Made by a program: the position numbers and the translations under genes. Below the pieces are notes generated by a model, which saw nothing but the letters and a program-made list of their open reading frames with translations, searched no databases and was not told the origin of the DNA. 64,000 bases of DNA from Pseudoalteromonas haloplanktis ATCC 14393 (GTDB lineage Bacteria; Pseudomonadota; Gammaproteobacteria; Enterobacterales; Alteromonadaceae), in contig NZ_AHCA01000009.1 in assembly GCF_000238355.1 (NCBI RefSeq), positions 124,001 through 188,000 on the forward strand. The letters run 5' to 3'. Below are positions 53,942 to 63,385 of the stretch, in pieces (the first letter of the stretch is position 1; each line of letters starts with the position of its first letter).

Positions 53942-54604
53942 GTGCTCAAATCTCGTATCAAATATAACACTGCGTCGTTCGTAACCAGCGCCCCAGATAT
54001 CACTAAATTACCTACTGATACGGGAATTGAAGTTGCCTTTGCTGGCCGCTCTAATGCTGGTAAATCAAGCGCCCTTAATGCCTTAACAGATCAAAAGTTA
54101 GCACGTACCAGTAAAACCCCAGGTCGCACCCAGTTGATCAATACTTTTGAATTAGCTGATGTTGATAATATGCGACTAATCGATTTACCTGGCTATGGGT
54201 TTGCTAAGGTACCAATCGAAATGAAAAAGAAATGGCAAAAATCACTTGGTGAATACCTGCAAAAGCGTCAAAGCTTAAAAGGTATTGTAGTACTGATGGA
54301 TATTCGCCACCCTCTAAAAGATTTAGACCGTGATTTAATTAACTGGGCAACTAGCAGTGAAATTCCGGTGCTAGCGCTATTAACTAAAGCAGACAAACTA
54401 AAGCAAGGTGCACGTAAAGCACAAGTTTTGCAAGTTCGTCGCGAATTAAGCACATTAGAGGGTGACATTACCGTACATGCATTTTCATCGTTAAAAGGCA
54501 CTGGATTACCTGAAGTTGCAAAAAAATTAGATGAGTGGTTTTTAGGACCGATCGTTGCAACCCCGCCAGCTGATGCAGAACCAACAACAGATACTGACGC
54601 GTAA
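53942..54604 (+). CDS. engB: Ribosome biogenesis GTP-binding protein EngB (YihA)
   Basis: Essential GTPase in 50S assembly and division. 220 residues from GTG 53942 (TAGGAGAG upstream). G1 [10 protein letters not shown]2 region TPGRTQ, G3 DLPGYG, G4 TKAD, G5 FSSLK. A C-terminal Pro/Thr-rich tail of about 18 residues is extra. Convergent with DUF1285, stops adjacent. Confidence 0.96.
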   Translation: MLKSRIKYNTASFVTSAPDITKLPTDTGIEVAFAGRSNAGKSSALNALTDQKLARTSKTPGRTQLINTFELADVDNMRLIDLPGYGFAKVPIEMKKKWQKSLGEYLQKRQSLKGIVVLMDIRHPLKDLDRDLINWATSSEIPVLALLTKADKLKQGARKAQVLQVRRELSTLEGDITVHAFSSLKGTGLPEVAKKLDEWFLGPIVATPPADAEPTTDTDA

Positions 54605-55126
54605 TTACATCGATAAGTAAAAGCGTTGACCCGCAGATTGAATGAAATAGCCTTGCTGATCAGTATCGGCTATTTCAGCCCACTGATAAAACACACTTCT
54701 AGAAACTCGCGCGCTACAACCATTCGGTAATTGGATATATGGCACAACTTGCCCTTGATAGTGCTGTACTACAATAGGTTGTGATGGTGTAATTAACCAA
54801 GTTCTCGCTAAATTATCGGTACAACACAACACTTGACCTTGCTTCGTCATTTCAAAGCACCAATCAACCACAATAAAAGGTGCATCACGTACTGTGATAG
54901 CTATTTTTTCGACCGGTGTTTTTAAATAATATGCTCCCTGCTCCTTACAAAGCACAGCAGCAAATAGCTTAACCATGGCAAGGCGATTAATTTTACTACC
55001 GGCGTAAAACCAGTCACCTTGTTCATTGATTTCAATTGGCAACTCACCACAATGTACTGGCTGCCAATCATCAAAAGGCTTGCCTGGTTGCTCAAGCAAT
55101 TTGGCAAGCTCAGGCAAACTTTGCAT
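54605..55126 (-). CDS. DUF1285 family protein
   Basis: 173 residues. Typical DUF1285 run: HCGELPIEINEQGDWFYAGSKI, MVKLFAAVLCKE, YYLKTPVEKIAITVRDAPFIVVD. Soluble; function unknown. Its ATG overlaps the yceI stop by one base (TAATG), so the two are coupled. It ends one base from the engB stop. Confidence 0.85.
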   Translation of the reverse strand: MQSLPELAKLLEQPGKPFDDWQPVHCGELPIEINEQGDWFYAGSKINRLAMVKLFAAVLCKEQGAYYLKTPVEKIAITVRDAPFIVVDWCFEMTKQGQVLCCTDNLARTWLITPSQPIVVQHYQGQVVPYIQLPNGCSARVSRSVFYQWAEIADTDQQGYFIQSAGQRFYLSM

Positions 55127-55713
55127 TATCTATCTTTATTTAACGTTAATGAAAAGTCTACTGGAATAGCGGTTGCAATTGATGGTAAGCCCGCTAATTT
55201 TTGCAGCTCGGCAATCCCTTCTGTTACAGCAAAATCACTCGCATTGATGATAATTGGGCTAAGCGATGAAATGGTGATATCACCCATTGGCGACATATTT
55301 GCTAACACATCAAATTTAATTGTTTTTTTATTGCCATGAAAATCAAGTTCGGCACTAATCCCCTTTAATAGGTGCTGCCCTGGTGCGATTGCTTGTAAGC
55401 GCTTAGTTAAATCAGCAGTGATAATTGCTTTAGGAAACTTAGCAGTTTCAAATAACAAGTTGGTCATGCGCTCATTACGAATTGGGATCATCGTTTCAAC
55501 AGATGCCAAATCAATTTCGACTTTAAACTGACCTTGATCAGATAAGCCACCCGAGACCGATTTAAAGTAATGTGCCTCAGCAATACTATTTGATTTGATC
55601 GAGATAAAGCTCACTTTGCTTTGATCATTATTAACATGCCACGCCGCATTCGCAAGTGGTGCCAAAAGTAGACTAGATAGGGACAAAGTGGCGACAGCCA
55701 TAGTTTTAAACAT
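55126..55713 (-). CDS. YceI family periplasmic protein
   Basis: 195 residues: signal peptide ending LANAA, then the lipocalin-like YceI barrel (AWHVNNDQSKVSFISIKSNSIAEAHYFKSVSGGLSDQG in outline 23-60; RNERMTNLLFETAKFPKAIITADL; LDFHGNKKTIKFDVLANMSPMGDITISS). Such proteins bind isoprenoid-type lipids. SD AAGGAA. A strong terminator and structured RNA candidate lie 62 bp upstream on the same strand, so the gene may have a regulated leader or simply follow an independent small RNA. Confidence 0.92.
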   Translation of the reverse strand: MFKTMAVATLSLSSLLLAPLANAAWHVNNDQSKVSFISIKSNSIAEAHYFKSVSGGLSDQGQFKVEIDLASVETMIPIRNERMTNLLFETAKFPKAIITADLTKRLQAIAPGQHLLKGISAELDFHGNKKTIKFDVLANMSPMGDITISSLSPIIINASDFAVTEGIAELQKLAGLPSIATAIPVDFSLTLNKDR

Positions 55714-55781
55714 AACGCATTCCTTTAATAATGAGAATTATATTGATGTTAGCACTGATAGAGTGAAGTGCAATGGCGAGA

Positions 55782-55816
55782 TAAAAAAAACAACCCAGTA
55801 AATTAATACTGGGTTG
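55782..55816 (-). terminator. Strong terminator upstream of yceI
   Basis: Arms 55791-55800 and 55807-55816, loop AATTAA, followed on the minus strand by TTTTTTTTATC. It is 69 bp before the yceI ATG and 257 bp after the polA stop, which already has its own terminator, so it must end another transcript. Confidence 0.92.
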
Positions 55817-55930
55817 GTATAGCAAACTGGGGAGAAGCTATCAATACGTTGCACCCTTGCGAGTGCATCATCAACAGGATGTCCTACAGGATGAGGACGC
55901 GCGGACTTTACCAAACTAATAGTGAGAAAT
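55782..55930 (-). ncRNA. Structured RNA candidate with strong terminator, between polA and yceI
   Basis: Read on the minus strand: GUCCU-CAUCCUGU-AGGAC; two CAUCCUGU copies; GCACUC-GCAA-GGGUGC with a GNRA loop; AUAGC-13 nt-GCUAU with CCCCAGU in its loop; then a 10-bp perfect terminator, CAACCCAGTA/TACTGGGTTG, with eight U. CCCAGU in the loop could pair with ACUGGG of the terminator 3' arm, so an alternative antiterminator fold exists. It sits where spf (Spot 42) sits in E. coli but does not resemble it. It could be a free small RNA or a yceI leader. 5' end unknown. Confidence 0.55.
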
Positions 55931-56034
55931 AAACTAAATACAGGTACAAACTAGCAGAATTGATAAACAAATAACGAATCCTACAAATAATATTTTTTTT
56001 TAACGCATAATTAACAGCAGCGAGTTAAAAATAA

Positions 56035-56056
56035 AAAAGCGCCAGAAGGCGCTTTT
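56035..56056 (-). terminator. Terminator of polA
   Basis: AAAAGCGCC-AGAA-GGCGCTTTT; on the minus strand the T-run is TTTTTTATTTTT. 17 bp past the polA stop. Confidence 0.85.
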
Positions 56057-56072
56057 ATAGTCGTCGGCTCAA

Positions 56073-58808
56073 TTAATGAGCTTGTTCCCAGTTGTCACCA
56101 CTATCGGCTTCAACAACCAAGGGGACATCGAGTTTTGCCGCATCTGACATTAACTGACAAATCTCAGCTGTATATTGCTCTACACAGTCTGTTTTGATTT
56201 CAAATACCAATTCATCGTGTACTTGCATTAGTAACTTAACGGTACTTGGTGCCTGTTCATACACCCATTTATTTACCGTTAGCATGGCCTTTTTAATAAT
56301 ATCGGCGGCTGTGCCTTGCATCGGTGCGTTGATTGCAGCACGCTCCGCTCCTTTACGACGCGCACCATTACGGGCGTTGATCTCAGGTAAGTGTAAACGT
56401 CGGCCAAAAATAGTTTCAACGTAGCCATTTTCAGCTGCTTTTTCACGGGTTGATTCCATATACTCAAGCACTCCTGGGAAGCGCTCAAAATACTTATCAA
56501 TATAATGCTGTGCTTCATGGCGTGGTACATCAAGTTGACGCGCGAGGCCAAATGCCGACATACCATAAATTAAACCAAAGTTAACCGCTTTGGCTTTTCG
56601 GCGCATATCAGTCGTCACCTCTTCTAGCGTAACACCAAATACCTCTGCAGCAGTAGCACTGTGTACATCAAGGCCATTAGCAAACGCATTGAGCAAACCT
56701 TTATCTTGCGATAAGTGCGCCATGATCCGTAGTTCAATTTGACTGTAATCGGCTGCCACTATTTTGTAGCCATCCGCTGCGATAAAAGCTTCACGAATGC
56801 GGCGCCCTTCTTCTGAACGAATTGGGATATTTTGTAAGTTAGGATCGGTAGAACTTAAGCGTCCCGTTGCTGTAACCGCTTGATGGTAAGAGGTATGCAC
56901 ACGGTTAGTTTGCTCATTGACCATTAACGGCAGTTTATCGGTGTAAGTCGATTTAAGCTTAGATAAACCACGATGCTCAATGATCACTTTCGGTAATGGG
57001 TAATCATGAGCGAGCTCTTGCAGCACTTCTTCAGCGGTAGATGGCGCACCTTTCGGGGTTTTTTTAATAACCGGTAGTTCAAGTTTTTCAAACAACAACA
57101 CTTGTAGCTGCTTTGGTGAACTTAAATTAAACGGTTCGCCAGCTATGTCAAAAGCTTCTTTTTCCAGCTCAATGAGTCGCTCACCTAAACGTTGGCTATG
57201 CGCTGCTAACATTTTACTATCAATTGCGACACCGGTACGTTCAATATCTGAAATAACACTCAGCAGCGGTAGTTCAATCTCTTCAAACACTGATTTAAGC
57301 TTTTCATCTGCAGCTATTTTTGGCCATAACACCTCATGCAAGCGCAGAGTAATATCCGCATCTTCAGCGGCATACGGCGCGGCTTTTTCAAGTTCAATTT
57401 GGTTAAAGGTTAGCTGTTTCTTGCCTTTACCAGCAATCTCTTCAAAGCTAATATTTTTATGACCTAAGTATTTAAGTGCTAATGAATCCATATCATGACG
57501 CGTGCCTACGCTATTAAATACGTAAGATTCAAGCATGGTATCGAACTTTATACCTTTGAGCTCAAAGCCAGCATTGGCTAATACGCTTTTATCGTATTTA
57601 AGGTTTTGCCCTACTTTCGCTTTATTTTCATCTGCTAGAATTGGCCCTAGCTTAGCCATTACCGTCTCTAAGCTTAACTGCTCTGGCGCACCTGGGTAAT
57701 CATGGGCTATAGGTAAATACACCGCTTCACCAGCTTTTACTGCAAAGCTCATCCCAACAAGTTTGGCTTGCATGTAATCAAGGCTAGTCGTCTCGGTATC
57801 AAACGCAAAAAGTTCAGCCTTATTCAGTTGCTCAACTAAGGTATCTAATTGTGCCTGTGTGAGAATGGTTTCATAGTGAGCGTCTGCAACCTGAGGTAGT
57901 TCATTCGCTTCACTTGGCACAGCCAAATGGGTATCGGCATCTTTTGGATTATCCAGTAATTCAGCCAACCAACGACGGAATTCACATTCGCCATATAAGG
58001 CAATTAATTCATCACGATTAGGCTCTTGCAGTTTGAAAGTGTCTAGATCAGATTCAACCTCAACGTCGCATTTGATCGTAGCCAGTTCATAACTTAGTGG
58101 TAAATGATCAACAGCGGCAGCCAGTTTCTCACCGATCTTCCCCTTGATCTCCCCAGCATGTTCAAGCACACCTTGTAATGAGCCATATTTTTGCAACCAC
58201 TTAACCGCTGTTTTAGGGCCGCAGCCATCTACACCAGGAATGTTATCGACTTTATCGCCCATTAACGCCAAGTAGTCGATAATGAGCTCAGGGCCAACCC
58301 CAAACTTTTCAAGCACCGTTTCAGGATCTGAAATACTATCAGTCATCGTATTGATCAAAGTGACATGCTCATTAACTAACTGAGCCATATCTTTATCGCC
58401 AGTTGAAATCAATACATGACGCTGTTGCTCTGAGGCAATGCGTGCAAATGTGCCAATCACATCATCGGCTTCTACACCTTCGATGCTAATAAGCGGAAAA
58501 CCCATCGCTTTAATAATATTATGTAGTGGTGCTATTTGCGTACGTAAGTCATCAGGCATCGGTGGGCGATTGGCCTTGTATTCACTGTACATATCATTAC
58601 GAAACGTTTTCCCTTTAGCATCAAAAACCACCACCATATGACTGGGATCGTACTGCTTGATCAAACTTTTCATCATATTAACTACGCCATAAATAGCGCC
58701 TGTAGCCTCACCTTTTGAGTTAGTTAAATGTGGTGGTGAATGATATGCACGAAATAAATATGATGAGCCATCAACTAAAATAAGTGGATTTTCAGGGATC
58801 TGAGCCAT
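56073..58808 (-). CDS. polA: DNA polymerase I
   Basis: Okazaki fragment maturation and repair synthesis. 911 residues from ATG 58808; the frame is open further upstream but [23 protein letters not shown] is the family start. 5'-nuclease (1-290; [21 protein letters not shown]), 3'-5' exonuclease (about 320-510; [27 protein letters not shown] intact), polymerase (about 520-911; motif [16 protein letters not shown], motif [17 protein letters not shown], motif [11 protein letters not shown]). All catalytic residues are present. DnaA boxes lie about 115 bp upstream. Confidence 0.98.
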   Translation of the reverse strand: MAQIPENPLILVDGSSYLFRAYHSPPHLTNSKGEATGAIYGVVNMMKSLIKQYDPSHMVVVFDAKGKTFRNDMYSEYKANRPPMPDDLRTQIAPLHNIIKAMGFPLISIEGVEADDVIGTFARIASEQQRHVLISTGDKDMAQLVNEHVTLINTMTDSISDPETVLEKFGVGPELIIDYLALMGDKVDNIPGVDGCGPKTAVKWLQKYGSLQGVLEHAGEIKGKIGEKLAAAVDHLPLSYELATIKCDVEVESDLDTFKLQEPNRDELIALYGECEFRRWLAELLDNPKDADTHLAVPSEANELPQVADAHYETILTQAQLDTLVEQLNKAELFAFDTETTSLDYMQAKLVGMSFAVKAGEAVYLPIAHDYPGAPEQLSLETVMAKLGPILADENKAKVGQNLKYDKSVLANAGFELKGIKFDTMLESYVFNSVGTRHDMDSLALKYLGHKNISFEEIAGKGKKQLTFNQIELEKAAPYAAEDADITLRLHEVLWPKIAADEKLKSVFEEIELPLLSVISDIERTGVAIDSKMLAAHSQRLGERLIELEKEAFDIAGEPFNLSSPKQLQVLLFEKLELPVIKKTPKGAPSTAEEVLQELAHDYPLPKVIIEHRGLSKLKSTYTDKLPLMVNEQTNRVHTSYHQAVTATGRLSSTDPNLQNIPIRSEEGRRIREAFIAADGYKIVAADYSQIELRIMAHLSQDKGLLNAFANGLDVHSATAAEVFGVTLEEVTTDMRRKAKAVNFGLIYGMSAFGLARQLDVPRHEAQHYIDKYFERFPGVLEYMESTREKAAENGYVETIFGRRLHLPEINARNGARRKGAERAAINAPMQGTAADIIKKAMLTVNKWVYEQAPSTVKLLMQVHDELVFEIKTDCVEQYTAEICQLMSDAAKLDVPLVVEADSGDNWEQAH

Positions 58809-58921
58809 GGTGTAATTGGATCCTAAATGAGAGAAAACGAAATAATTATAAGCATGCCATAAGGGCACACATAAAACGACTGCCAATTAAACTTTGTTTA
58901 AGCAAGCAAATAAGAGCAAGC

Positions 58922-58945
58922 TGTGGATAACTATGTAGATAACAC
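58922..58945. promoter_or_regulatory. DnaA box pair upstream of polA
   Basis: TGTGGATAA (58922-58930) is an exact reverse complement of the DnaA box TTATCCACA. TGTAGATAA (58935-58943) is a one-mismatch second box, 13 bp start to start. About 115 bp upstream of the polA start. DnaA has been reported to stimulate polA in E. coli, so a regulatory role is plausible. Confidence 0.55.
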
Positions 58946-59157
58946 CCACAAAGGATTCCTCCAAAGTAGTTAAAACTACCCAGAAAAACAGTAAGCGTTT
59001 GTTTTATTTAAAAAAGATAATGCGAGGTTCTTTTTTTATTATTTTTATAGCAATGTGGAAAAGCATTTTATCGCTTCCCTTCATTGTGCTTTTTGGTACA
59101 ACTAATAACGGTTAATTCATCCCTTGTAAATAACCGGACGAGCATTCTATCACAATG

Positions 59158-59302
59158 GATCAAAGATCATAGTGATCCTTTATAATTTTTTCCTCTTACT
59201 CCTCTTTTAAAAAAGCATATAGCACGTTTTTACTCATCCTCAGATGAATTAAAAAAGTAAAAATAATCTTTAATCGATCATCTGCAAGATCATAAAATGA
59301 TC
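59158..59302. promoter_or_regulatory. Cluster of six GATC sites upstream of elbB
   Basis: GATC at 59158, 59165, 59174, 59276, 59288 and 59299: six in 145 bp, where about one per 256 bp is expected by chance. They form two triplets, the second with GATCAT...ATGATC symmetry. The window encodes Dam, so these sites could be methylated. Confidence 0.6.
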
Positions 59303-59375
59303 TTACAAAGGTCACGACGAACACTAAAAAGCCATGCTAAACTAACTTTATGAAACATAAATAAGGGCCAATAAT

Positions 59376-60026
59376 ATGAAAAAAATAGCTGTAATTTTAG
59401 CAGGTTGTGGGGTTTATGATGGTGCAGAGATCAACGAGGCCGTATTAACCTTATTACACATTGCTAAAGCTGGCGCAAGCTACCAATGCTTTGCCCCTGA
59501 TATTGAACAATTACATACCATCAACCACCTCAATGGCGAAGAAATGCAGCCAAATCGCAACGTACTGGTTGAAGCGGCACGTATTGCCAGAGGGGATATA
59601 AAAGCACTATCCGAATTGGACGCTAATGACTTTGACGCGTTAATAGTACCTGGCGGTTTTGGCGCAGCTAAAAACCTCTGTGATTTTGCTATTAATGGCA
59701 CACAAGCACAATTACACGCTGAGATGCTGCGTGTAGGAAAAGCATTTGCAGATACTAATAAAGCAGCAGGTTATATGTGTATAGCACCCGCTATGATCCC
59801 GTTGATCTACGGCAATGGAGTTAAAGCAACCATAGGCAATGATGTTGATACTGCCGATGCATTACAAAAATTAGGGGCTCAGCACATTACTTGCCCAGTT
59901 AATGACATTGTTATTGACGAGCAACACAAACTCGTAAGCACACCAGCATACATGCTTGCAGAATCTATTTTAGATGCCGATGCAGGCATTGAAAAGTTAG
60001 TCAGTGCCGTATTAAAAATGAGCTAA
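59376..60026 (+). CDS. elbB: Isoprenoid biosynthesis glyoxalase ElbB (DJ-1/PfpI-like)
   Basis: 216 residues of the DJ-1/PfpI superfamily: MKKIAVILAGCGVYDGAEINEAV, DALIVPGGFGAAKNLCDFA, and the nucleophile elbow AGYMCIAPAMIP with Cys. E. coli ElbB (previously linked to isoprenoid synthesis) has glyoxalase III-type activity; the physiological role is uncertain. SD AAGGG. Monocistronic. Confidence 0.93.
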   Translation: MKKIAVILAGCGVYDGAEINEAVLTLLHIAKAGASYQCFAPDIEQLHTINHLNGEEMQPNRNVLVEAARIARGDIKALSELDANDFDALIVPGGFGAAKNLCDFAINGTQAQLHAEMLRVGKAFADTNKAAGYMCIAPAMIPLIYGNGVKATIGNDVDTADALQKLGAQHITCPVNDIVIDEQHKLVSTPAYMLAESILDADAGIEKLVSAVLKMS

Positions 60027-60217
60027 CTCAAATTTAAAAAAGCCGTAAATCAATTGCTTTGCGAGAGCGATTTTATTGCGCTGGCGCAAAAAAGAGTGTT
60101 TTTTCATAAGAAAAATCCATCGTAGCGTTTTATAAATTGCGGCTAAGCGTTATAATCGTTCTAAATTCCGTCATCTATCGTGATTGATCACGTTCAAATC
60201 GAAGTGAGCAAGGCAAA

Positions 60218-60610
60218 ATGAAAAAACTATCAGCTGCATTATTATTGCTAGCAACCACCGCATACGCACAGCCATATGATAACTCTATGACTGAAGATGC
60301 GATCAAAAAACGTATCGCACCAGTTGGTGCCGTTTACTTTGAAGGCGATAAAGCAGCCGTTGCTGAAGTGCCAACAGGTCCTCGCACTGGTGAACAAGTT
60401 TACCAAGCTGCATGTTTTGCATGTCATGGTACTGGCGCACTTGGTGCTCCAAAATCAGCTGATGATTGGGCTCCACGCTTAGCTAAAGGTGCTGATACAC
60501 TTTTAAATCATGCTATTAATGGCTTTAATGCAATGCCGCCAAAAGGCACATGTATGGATTGTTCTGATGATGAGCTACAAGCCGCCATTGAGTTCATGAG
60601 CAAAAATTAA
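60218..60610 (+). CDS. Small monohaem cytochrome c (cytochrome c5 type)
   Basis: 130 residues: signal peptide (LLATTAYA), haem site ACFACHGTGALGAPKSADDW, axial Met in NAMPPKGTC, plus a Cys pair CMDC typical of cytochrome c5. Periplasmic electron carrier. The motif CGTGATTGATCACG at 60179 lies just upstream, but it does not fit the CRP or FNR spacing. Confidence 0.93.
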   Translation: MKKLSAALLLLATTAYAQPYDNSMTEDAIKKRIAPVGAVYFEGDKAAVAEVPTGPRTGEQVYQAACFACHGTGALGAPKSADDWAPRLAKGADTLLNHAINGFNAMPPKGTCMDCSDDELQAAIEFMSKN

Positions 60611-60636
60611 TACTTAATACTGTACTGTATTTTTAT

Positions 60637-60663
60637 AAAGGCTGATTTAAATCAGCCTTTTTT
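60637..60663 (+). terminator. Terminator of the cytochrome c5-type gene
   Basis: AAAGGCTGAT-TTAA-ATCAGCCTTT followed by TTT, 27 bp past the stop. Confidence 0.88.
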
Positions 60664-60803
60664 ATTATAAAAATAAAGCATCCCCTACCTTTATCACTAT
60701 TTATTATTATCACTTTCTAATACTATTGTCCGCTTGACGATTCGCCTAAAAAGTGAAAATATAAGCCCAATAAATATACAATAATAAAAATCGGTTACTG
60801 TCA

Positions 60804-63374
60804 TTGGAAGATAAAGCGGCTTTATTACATAAACTAGAGCATAAGAATAATCGTTTAAAAGCTTTAGTCCAAAAATATAAGCAATCCCACCACTTACAAA
60901 ATGCCCTGATCCAATTATCAGAGCAAGCCAGCTCTGTTGCCGAATTAACACTACTGTACCCTGCAATCCACAATATTTTGCAAGATTATGTGCCTAGCAA
61001 AAGCTTTTACGTGGTGCTATTAAATCAATTTAGTAACACATTGGAGCTTTCTTATTTTGCTGATGAAAAAGATGGTATTTCGGTGCCTCTTAATCAAGAT
61101 CACAATTTTATTCAAGGCGTTACTGGCTATGTGTTTAAACAAGGCAAAACCACCTACTTCCAAGGTGAAGAAATGCAAGCCGCTGCGGATAAAGGATTAT
61201 TCAAAGTACTTGGCACACCCGCAGAACACTGGGTGGGTGTACCTGTATATCGAGAGAAGCGCATTATCGGAGTGCTAGTCGCACAAAGCTACGATAAAGA
61301 ACAGTGTTACTCTGAGCAACAAATTGAACTTCTGGAAGTGATGTCTTTATATTTATCGACAGCTATCGAGCGGGTTAAAAAGCGTGAACTGCTAGAATCA
61401 GAAGTAAAAATAAGAACCCGCGCTTTAACGCAAAGTAATGAAGCACTTAACCTTGAAGTAGAGCAGCATAAAAAAACCCTCGCACGGCAGCAAATTCTAT
61501 TTAAAATCTCAGAATTAGCAACACAAACTAAGCACATTGATGAAGTCTACTTACAAGTACATGAAATAATAAAATCAATAACTTACGCTAAAAACTTATA
61601 TATTGCTTTGTACGACCGAGAAACCGGCTGGTTAAATTTCCCCTATTGTGTGGATGAATTTAACGAAAACACCAAGCCGCGCCCTTTTGCTAAAGGTTAC
61701 AGCGAACTGGTACTTCGTACCGAGCAAACCCAATTAATCGACTCTGCTCGTGCCGAGAAGCTTCTAAAATCTGGCGAAGTAGAACGCCCAGAGCCTTGCA
61801 CTGACTTACATTCAGCAACCAGTTGGCTGGGAGCACCACTTAAAACTGCGCAAGGTGTTATTGGCCTAATAACCTGCCAAGCATATAATAATAAACATGT
61901 TTTTGACCAAGACGATTTTGAACTTATCACCTTCGTTTCACATCAGATCGCCACTGTTTTGCAGGCTCATTTAGCAGCCCAGGCCTTAAAACAGAGTCAT
62001 CAACAGTTAGAACATAGAGTCGCAGAAAAAACCAAAGAAATTCGTCAAACCAATATGCATTTACAAATGCAAATTGAAGAGCGTAAGAAAATAGAACAAC
62101 AGCTATACCATGATGCCCATCATGATCCGCTCACCGGATTACCTAACCGTAGTTTATTCTTAACTCAGCTAGAAAAAACCTTACAGCATTATCAACGCTA
62201 CCCTGAGCAGCAGTTTGCCGTACTGTTTATCGATTTAGATAAATTTAAGGATATTAACGATCAATTAGGACATCAAGCGGGGGATCAGTTTTTAATTGGT
62301 GTTAGCGAGTCGTTTTCGCAGTGCATTCGTGAGCATGATTTACTTGCTCGCTTAGGTGGCGATGAATTTGTAATTTTATTAACTCACTTAACCGATCGCC
62401 AGCAAGCAGAAGATGTAGCTAAACGCATAATAGAACTGATGAAAAAACCATTTTGCATGAAAGGTATTTGTGTACAAAGTGGTGCAAGTGTCGGCATTAC
62501 CTACTCTAAAACAAGCTATAAGCATACTGATGAAATTATTCGTGATGCAGATGCCGCTATGTATTACGCCAAAAATGCAGGCCGCAGCCGCTTTGAGTTT
62601 TATCACCCCTTACTCAGTGCTGGCACGAGTACTTATGAGTTAGAGAGTAGCCATCACTTAGATTCTTTACCAATGCACTTTCGCTGCTCTGAAATCATCA
62701 CCCTCGATGAACAGCATCAATCGGAATCTTTACTTGAAGCATTCGGCGAGCATCCTGTACTTGGTAGCACTAGTTTTGAAATCTTAAAGAAGTTTGCCGC
62801 AGATAAAGCACAGCAACTCGAGGTTGAACTACAATTATTAACCAAAGCCTGCCAACAGATCCAGGCAGCGCAATTGGATAAGGTGTTATTTCCATGCTCT
62901 GGTCTATTACTTGAGAAAATTGAGTTTCAAGCATTGTGTCAAACGATGCAAAGTCAGAGTATAAAAAAACAAATTTGTTTATTATTTAATGAGCAAGAGA
63001 TCCGTTACGCTTCCGCTGTGCAAATTAGTAATTTGAAAATGCTCAGTGAGCTAGGTTATTCAATTGGTTTAAATGATTTTGCCAAAGATCGTTGCGAACT
63101 TAATTTACTTTGCGAGCTTAATTTTGATTATTTACTACTTAGTTCCACTTTTAGTAAACGAGTGCTACAACAAAAAAGCTTTGATTTACAACTGCAAGGC
63201 ATACTCGCAATTACTAAAATAAAACAAGTTAAAGTGATCGCAAAAGGCCCTTCAATCCTCAATTATAGAGCCTTGCTCGACAGCCATGGGCTAATGCTAT
63301 TCATAGGTAAGCAGCATGCCATTAATAGCCCCACTGCAACATCTGCGCCTGCTACCGAGCAATTATTAAATTAA
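60804..63374 (+). CDS. GAF-GAF-GGDEF protein with degenerate EAL-like C-terminus
   Basis: 856 residues from TTG 60804 (no ATG is available; no strong ribosome site). Coiled coil 1-30; GAF domain about 35-190; coiled coil 195-235; second GAF about 235-400; coiled coil 405-440; GGDEF about 440-605 with intact GGDEF (LLARLGGDEFVILL), so it is probably a diguanylate cyclase. Residues about 640-830 look like a decayed EAL domain: GLNDFAKDRCELNLL in place of LDDFGTGYSSL, and LFNEQEI for the TE region. No RxxD I-site was located with confidence. Soluble, so it senses inside the cell. Confidence 0.88.
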   Translation: MEDKAALLHKLEHKNNRLKALVQKYKQSHHLQNALIQLSEQASSVAELTLLYPAIHNILQDYVPSKSFYVVLLNQFSNTLELSYFADEKDGISVPLNQDHNFIQGVTGYVFKQGKTTYFQGEEMQAAADKGLFKVLGTPAEHWVGVPVYREKRIIGVLVAQSYDKEQCYSEQQIELLEVMSLYLSTAIERVKKRELLESEVKIRTRALTQSNEALNLEVEQHKKTLARQQILFKISELATQTKHIDEVYLQVHEIIKSITYAKNLYIALYDRETGWLNFPYCVDEFNENTKPRPFAKGYSELVLRTEQTQLIDSARAEKLLKSGEVERPEPCTDLHSATSWLGAPLKTAQGVIGLITCQAYNNKHVFDQDDFELITFVSHQIATVLQAHLAAQALKQSHQQLEHRVAEKTKEIRQTNMHLQMQIEERKKIEQQLYHDAHHDPLTGLPNRSLFLTQLEKTLQHYQRYPEQQFAVLFIDLDKFKDINDQLGHQAGDQFLIGVSESFSQCIREHDLLARLGGDEFVILLTHLTDRQQAEDVAKRIIELMKKPFCMKGICVQSGASVGITYSKTSYKHTDEIIRDADAAMYYAKNAGRSRFEFYHPLLSAGTSTYELESSHHLDSLPMHFRCSEIITLDEQHQSESLLEAFGEHPVLGSTSFEILKKFAADKAQQLEVELQLLTKACQQIQAAQLDKVLFPCSGLLLEKIEFQALCQTMQSQSIKKQICLLFNEQEIRYASAVQISNLKMLSELGYSIGLNDFAKDRCELNLLCELNFDYLLLSSTFSKRVLQQKSFDLQLQGILAITKIKQVKVIAKGPSILNYRALLDSHGLMLFIGKQHAINSPTATSAPATEQLLN

Positions 63375-63385
63375 GCGTAATTCAG

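Larger units (their letters stand above)
58809..59375. other. Divergent regulatory region polA / elbB
   Basis: 567 bp with no gene. It contains a DnaA box pair near polA (58922), an AT-rich stretch (~58985-59060) and a cluster of six GATC sites (59158-59302) next to elbB. No hairpin with a T-run was found that clearly ends an RNA. Confidence 0.6.

Noticed and set aside
55870..55915. CsrA-like ACAGGATG motifs on the plus strand of the polA-yceI gap
   Set aside because: Two ACAGGATG motifs exist on the plus strand, but no plausible terminator follows on that strand, while the minus strand has a complete structured unit with a terminator.
55782..55930. Spot 42 (spf) RNA by position after polA
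   Set aside because: Location fits, but I cannot match its sequence to the conserved Spot 42 5' region, so the name is not applied.
58900..59310. Replication origin
   Set aside because: DnaA boxes, AT-rich DNA and GATC sites are present, but only one exact box, and none of the usual oriC neighbours such as dnaA, mnmG or mioC. Regulatory sites explain this better.
60179..60192. CRP or FNR site before the cytochrome c5-type gene (CGTGATTGATCACG)
   Set aside because: Symmetric, but the spacing between half-sites does not match either consensus.
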